Below, one piece after another: positions 60,210-64,000 of a DNA stretch of 64,000 bases. Source of the stretch: Hahella sp018986435. GTDB taxonomy: Bacteria; Pseudomonadota; Gammaproteobacteria; Pseudomonadales; Oleiphilaceae. The stretch is from assembly GCF_050749805.1 (NCBI RefSeq), contig NZ_CP192738.1, positions 6,448,001 through 6,512,000 of the forward strand, in the 5' to 3' direction. How positions within the stretch are numbered: position 1 is the stretch's first letter; each line of letters begins with the position of its first letter. The notes below the pieces were generated by a model. It was not told the origin of the DNA and searched no databases. It saw only the letters and a program-made list of their open reading frames with translations. A program made the position numbers and the translations under genes.

Positions 60210-63200
60210 TCATCTATTAAGACTACCTTCAGCGCTCTTCAACACCAACTTCCAGTTCTCCATCTGGGTTCCTTCCAGGTTCAGTCTGCTGACCATGTAG
60301 TACAGACGCTGTGTGGCCGCGCCGTTGGGGGCGGTGGTGAAGCGTTGTTTTAGCCAGTAGGGGGGGATGGATTGGTAGTAGAGGGTGGCTTTTACGCTGA
60401 GGGCGCTGGTGTTGACGCCGGATGGCAGGGTGACTTTGTAGGTGAGTGCGTCCTGGCCTTTGAAGCCGGGGCCCTGGTCCTGGTAGTCCGGGTCGTCGCC
60501 GACGCCGTGGGGGTCGGTGGAGGCCATGAATTGCTCCATCACCTGCCCTTCGGGTTTGAACACAGTGGAAACGCGCCAGCCTTTGGGTAGCAGGCGGTTG
60601 TCTTTGGGGCTATAGACGCGGTGGACGAAGCTGGTGGTGAATTCGTGTTGCGCGTTCTGGTTCAGCTCTTCGTAGATCTGCACCTGATTCTCACGGGTGA
60701 TCAGCTGATAGTGCGGCTGATAGGCGTCCGGACTGGGCAGGAACTCGGTTTTCAGGGGGATGCCTTTGCCGTCCACGATCACGCCAACGGAGTTGGTGCG
60801 GCCGGAGCCCCACACCACTTTGTCGCCGTCCATCACCAGAAACTCCAGGAAGGCGCGACGGAAGGCCACACCGCTGGGGAAGCGGTGGCCGGTTTTGTTG
60901 GTGAGGGTGACGTTGGCGGTGAGTACGCCGTTGCTGACGCCCTCCACTTTCACGTCGATATCCACGGTCTCCTTCTGCGCCTGCAGAATCATATTGTCGA
61001 TGGCCAGATCCACGCCGTTGTCAGCGCCGGTCATGTAGTCGGTTTTATCCACGCCGAGAATGTCCGGAAACTGGTCAAACATCTCCAGCAGGAACACGTT
61101 CAGACCTACATGTTCGTGACGGTTGTAGTCCGGACGCAGGGGGATATCGATGTCTTCCAGCGGCAGGGTGTGCTCTGCGGCTGGATAGTTGGCGTCCTGA
61201 ATCGTGGCGACCTGGGTGACGAGCTGATCAATATCGATGCTGCCGTCCAGAGTTTCAAATCCGCCGGGCATATGGCAACCCTGACAGCTCTTGAAGTCGG
61301 AGTTGGGGTCGTTTTCACCTTGGGCGAAAGCGCTGTTCTGCCATTCCAGGAAGGTAGCCTGCTCGATGGTATGAGAGTAATCCTTAAACGCCGGATTGGT
61401 TTCGGCGGCGTCCAGCACCGGGTAGGGATTCTGGGTCATGCCGATATTGGGCAGGTTGATGGTGTGGCAGGTGCCGCACATCTGCGAATCCTTCATGAAG
61501 CCATTGTGCACGGGCTTCACGCCCAGCACGTCTTCCATGGGGCGGGTGGACACGTCCTTAAACGGGCCGTAATACTCATCATCCGGCCCGCGTTCAAAGC
61601 GCCCGGTGGAATTGTGGAACAGGCCAAACGCCAGTTCTTTCGGGGTCAGGGGCGTCAGCCAGTCGGGATTGGTGGGATTCCAGCTCGACACCTGCTCAGC
61701 GGAAGGCTCGTTGATGTGATGACACACCACGCAGCTAATGCCTTCCCGCGCCAGCTCGCCATATTTGTGATAGGCGTAGTCCGCGGGTTTCGGCTCCGCT
61801 GCGGAGAGCACCTGAGTGAGATAGAAATAATCCACCTTGAAGTTGGGATCTAGGGCCGGATCAACCGCAGCGTCGATTTCCAACTGACGCTGCCCCATGG
61901 CGCCGTGGCAGCTCAGGCAGGTGTTGGTGATGGCGGTTTGCGTATCGGCGACGCTGCCTTTCAAGGGCGTGGGGGTCATCATTCCGTCCGCCGCCACATA
62001 CGCCATTTCGCTTTCCAACTGCGCATGGAAAATGGGATCGCGTCCGGCCAGCCCCATGGGCGACCAACGCCACTCCCCGTACTCGGAGACATTAAAGCCT
62101 TCGCCGTAATTAGGACCGGTCTGCAGAAACATGGTGACGCCATATGGCAATCCGCCCAGGCCGCCATGACAACCCAGGCAGTTACTGGAGGTGATGAACG
62201 CTTCCGCGCCATCGGGACCGGGCACCACATGGTCGGCCCACTGCGACGGGAAAGGTCTCACCTTTAGATAGACGCTGCGCGCCAACTCCGGAAACTGCTT
62301 CAGGAACGCGCTGTTCGGATTAGGCAGGGCTTCGTTCTTCATCGGCAGCGCGGAGAGCTCCGCCTGCCCCATATGATGGCTGAGGAAGGCCTGCAGACCG
62401 GGTACTTCAGAGTCTTCCCAGGGGCGTTGCAATTCAGGAATTTCAAACACCGACTGGGCGTAGGGATCGTCTTTCAACAAAGACAGGGGGTAACTGCTCA
62501 GATGATCGGGACTGCGCCAGGACGTATCGACGAAAAAGCGCAGGGGATATTCTTCCGGCAAGAAGCCTTCAACATTGCGCAGCGCGCTGAAGGTGAACAT
62601 ATTTTCCGCCGAACCGTGACAGCGCAGGCAGGGCGCGCCGAAACTGGAGTACGGCGCGTGACTGTAGTTGTCCAATTGGCTGTCCACCGCTTCCGCAATG
62701 GTCTGCCCTTCTCCCGCGCCGCTGGGCCCCGCCCAGAACCAGCCATCCTTGGAGCCGGCTTTATCACGGACCATCACCGACCAGGCGGTGAGCAGCTTGC
62801 CGAGCATGGCTTCATAGGCGTCGGGGTCGGCCTGATATTTGGGGTCTTTGGCGAGATCCTGATAGAGCACACCGGGCGCGGTGTACATCTCCTTGACGAT
62901 CATGGCTCCGTCAGGGATATCGCCCTGGCGGCCGCCTTCCAGCCAGCGCATGACCTCCGGCGAGTAGAAGATGCGTACGGCGGGGTGGGTGCCGAAATAT
63001 TCGTTGCGGATGAAGGGACCGGTGTCGCGCACGCCCTTGTCGTGCTTCCAGCCGAGCTTTTTGTAATCGAATTTCAGTAGCCAGGTGTAGAGGACTTTTT
63101 CATAGTCCCGCAGAGGCATGCTGGTGGGTAACGGGAGATCGGCGGGTTGACCGTCGGACTGACTGGCGGATTGCGACCTGGGCGGGGAGCTGGCTCCCGA

Positions 63201-63281
63201 CTCCGGCGTACGACAGCTGGTGAGCAGCAACGACAGGCAAACAGAAACGCCGCCGACGAGGGTCAGAACATCCTTACGCAT
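60210..63281 (-). CDS. Hexahaem c-type cytochrome lipoprotein
   Basis: 1023 residues from the ATG behind GAGGAGGT. Lipoprotein signal ending LLLTSC at residue 23. Six CxxCH motifs: CLRCH, CLGCH, CLSCH, CVVCH, CGTCH, CQGCH. Between and after them are long domains without haem; the C-terminal third is beta-rich (VDIDVKVEGVSNGVLTANVTLTNKTGHRFPSG). Probably periplasmic or surface electron transfer. Family not identified with certainty. Confidence 0.88.
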   Translation of the reverse strand: MRKDVLTLVGGVSVCLSLLLTSCRTPESGASSPPRSQSASQSDGQPADLPLPTSMPLRDYEKVLYTWLLKFDYKKLGWKHDKGVRDTGPFIRNEYFGTHPAVRIFYSPEVMRWLEGGRQGDIPDGAMIVKEMYTAPGVLYQDLAKDPKYQADPDAYEAMLGKLLTAWSVMVRDKAGSKDGWFWAGPSGAGEGQTIAEAVDSQLDNYSHAPYSSFGAPCLRCHGSAENMFTFSALRNVEGFLPEEYPLRFFVDTSWRSPDHLSSYPLSLLKDDPYAQSVFEIPELQRPWEDSEVPGLQAFLSHHMGQAELSALPMKNEALPNPNSAFLKQFPELARSVYLKVRPFPSQWADHVVPGPDGAEAFITSSNCLGCHGGLGGLPYGVTMFLQTGPNYGEGFNVSEYGEWRWSPMGLAGRDPIFHAQLESEMAYVAADGMMTPTPLKGSVADTQTAITNTCLSCHGAMGQRQLEIDAAVDPALDPNFKVDYFYLTQVLSAAEPKPADYAYHKYGELAREGISCVVCHHINEPSAEQVSSWNPTNPDWLTPLTPKELAFGLFHNSTGRFERGPDDEYYGPFKDVSTRPMEDVLGVKPVHNGFMKDSQMCGTCHTINLPNIGMTQNPYPVLDAAETNPAFKDYSHTIEQATFLEWQNSAFAQGENDPNSDFKSCQGCHMPGGFETLDGSIDIDQLVTQVATIQDANYPAAEHTLPLEDIDIPLRPDYNRHEHVGLNVFLLEMFDQFPDILGVDKTDYMTGADNGVDLAIDNMILQAQKETVDIDVKVEGVSNGVLTANVTLTNKTGHRFPSGVAFRRAFLEFLVMDGDKVVWGSGRTNSVGVIVDGKGIPLKTEFLPSPDAYQPHYQLITRENQVQIYEELNQNAQHEFTTSFVHRVYSPKDNRLLPKGWRVSTVFKPEGQVMEQFMASTDPHGVGDDPDYQDQGPGFKGQDALTYKVTLPSGVNTSALSVKATLYYQSIPPYWLKQRFTTAPNGAATQRLYYMVSRLNLEGTQMENWKLVLKSAEGSLNR

Positions 63282-63559
63282 AGCAACCTCCTCGCTATGT
63301 GAGCGCAACGCGACGGTCAACGCCGACGTCACGGCTCCTTTGCACCCATGGCAAACACTTTTTATCCCGACAACGCGCCGTTGCGGGGCCAGTCGCGCTT
63401 CATCCGATGCATCCCCCCTCCAGGATGTCGGCGACCTGACATTACAAAAGTTTTAGACCAAGTTTGAGATTACGCAAGGCGGGAGATAACGGGGAAAAGG
63501 TGGGGAGGCCCCGCCGCGCAGAGCGATGAAAATGCGCGGCGAACGGCCTGGGGAGGCGT
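63282..63559. other. Gap with perfect hairpin
   Basis: 278 bases. GCCGCGCA (63513-63520) and TGCGCGGC (63533-63540) form an 8-bp hairpin without T-tract. No gene seen. Confidence 0.5.
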
Positions 63560-64000
63560 TTACTCGTAGTCGACGGCGGACGGATTTCTTTCGAAATAGC
63601 GTTTGTAGAAATTTATGTAGTTGTTGTTGACTTTCATGGCGGTGATTTCGTCATAGCCCAGTTCCGTCGCTTCGTCGTCCCACAGTCCTTCACCGTCGAA
63701 GCCGTTGGCGAGCACGTAGTCGTCGCTCACTTCCGCCAGTTTACCCATCAGGAACATGGGGTCCTGGGGATTTTCGTCTTCCAGAATCAGGTAATCATAG
63801 CGTTGTCCGAGGGTGGACAAGGTCGTGCGCCAGTTGCTCAGGTCGCATTGGATGTCGAACTCCACCTTCTCGTAGAGCCCCTCTTCCTTCAGCATTTGCG
63901 TTTGCAGGATGTTGATTGCGCCCATGTAGACGTCGGTGATGTCGCCCATGCGAATCACCATCAAACCGTCGAGATTGAAGTCATACACGTACTGCAACAG
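63560..64000 (-). CDS. Partial gene of unknown function, open at the window edge
   Basis: At least 146 residues; the frame is still open at 64000, so the start is outside. LVIRMGDITDVYMGAINILQTQML, YDYLILEDENPQDPMFLMGKLAEVSDDYVLANGFDGEGLWDDEATELGYD. Acidic, soluble-looking. No family recognised. Confidence 0.75.
   Translation of the reverse strand: MLQYVYDFNLDGLMVIRMGDITDVYMGAINILQTQMLKEEGLYEKVEFDIQCDLSNWRTTLSTLGQRYDYLILEDENPQDPMFLMGKLAEVSDDYVLANGFDGEGLWDDEATELGYDEITAMKVNNNYINFYKRYFERNPSAVDYE

Noticed and set aside
60621..61853. 410-codon plus-strand frame
   Set aside because: Antisense to the hexahaem cytochrome with its CxxCH motifs; no domain of its own.
1..64000. tRNA, rRNA or insertion sequences
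   Set aside because: No recognisable tRNA T-loop and acceptor pairs, rRNA segments, or transposase genes were found.

Overview
The window looks like the chromosome of a GC-rich marine gammaproteobacterium. Gene content and protein sequences suggest a Hahella-like member of the Oceanospirillales/Hahellaceae; this is recognition, not a database result. Core genes have high GC and dense operons with ATGA overlaps. Several stretches (about 6.98-7.5, 43.9-53.4 and 55.8-60.2 kb) are visibly AT-richer and carry accessory genes.

Region by region. 1-6.9 kb is a tight cobalamin operon: the end of an unidentified gene, then cobK, cbiX, cobH, cobL, cobI, cbiG, cobJ and cobM. 6.9-10.4 kb has a long AT-rich then hairpin-rich leader with a near-consensus CRP site, an unrecognised 483-residue protein and a secreted c-type cytochrome. 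10.4-16.3 kb holds small regulatory and housekeeping genes: GNAT, MerR plus a stand-alone copy of the MerR C-terminal domain, LysE, a ParD/ParE-type toxin-antitoxin pair, GST, a fibro-slime PEP-CTERM-like protein, CspA, VOC and YqaA. 16.4-20.7 kb is an exosortase fused to an EpsI-like domain plus its probable dedicated VIT/PEP-CTERM membrane protein. 20.8-23.3 kb has membrane, LysE and AraC genes. 23.7-28.6 kb is cobW-cobN. 28.6-35.1 kb has GNAT, YitT, YbaK, a second PEP-CTERM-like protein and a divergent alcohol dehydrogenase/LysR pair. 35.1-35.7 kb is a 61-bp tandem repeat array. 35.8-41 kb has an Omp85-type barrel, a PhoX phosphatase with a candidate Pho box, and a TPR protein. 41-43.9 kb has more repeats, a G13 tract and small orphan genes. 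43.9-51 kb is a nine-gene minus-strand operon rich in phosphate- and nucleotide-handling folds. 51.9-53.4 kb is a candidate peptidoglycan peptidase effector with a periplasmic partner. 53.6-60.2 kb is an accessory island: Sel1 protein, imm11-like protein, a YafO-type toxin with a 52-residue partner, RadC-like protein and a REase-wHTH-PIN-like nuclease. 60.2-64 kb has a hexahaem lipoprotein and a partial gene running off the end.

The most interesting unexplained unit is the 43.9-51.0 kb operon. It encodes a cupin-like protein, two CYTH/triphosphate-tunnel-type proteins, a histidine phosphatase, a divergent nucleoside-diphosphate-kinase-like protein, an ApaH-like phosphatase, two transporters and an LRR protein. 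Next are the REase-PIN protein at 57.9-60.2 kb and the structured leader at 7.5-7.85 kb. All functional statements are from reading the sequence; none has been checked by alignment search.
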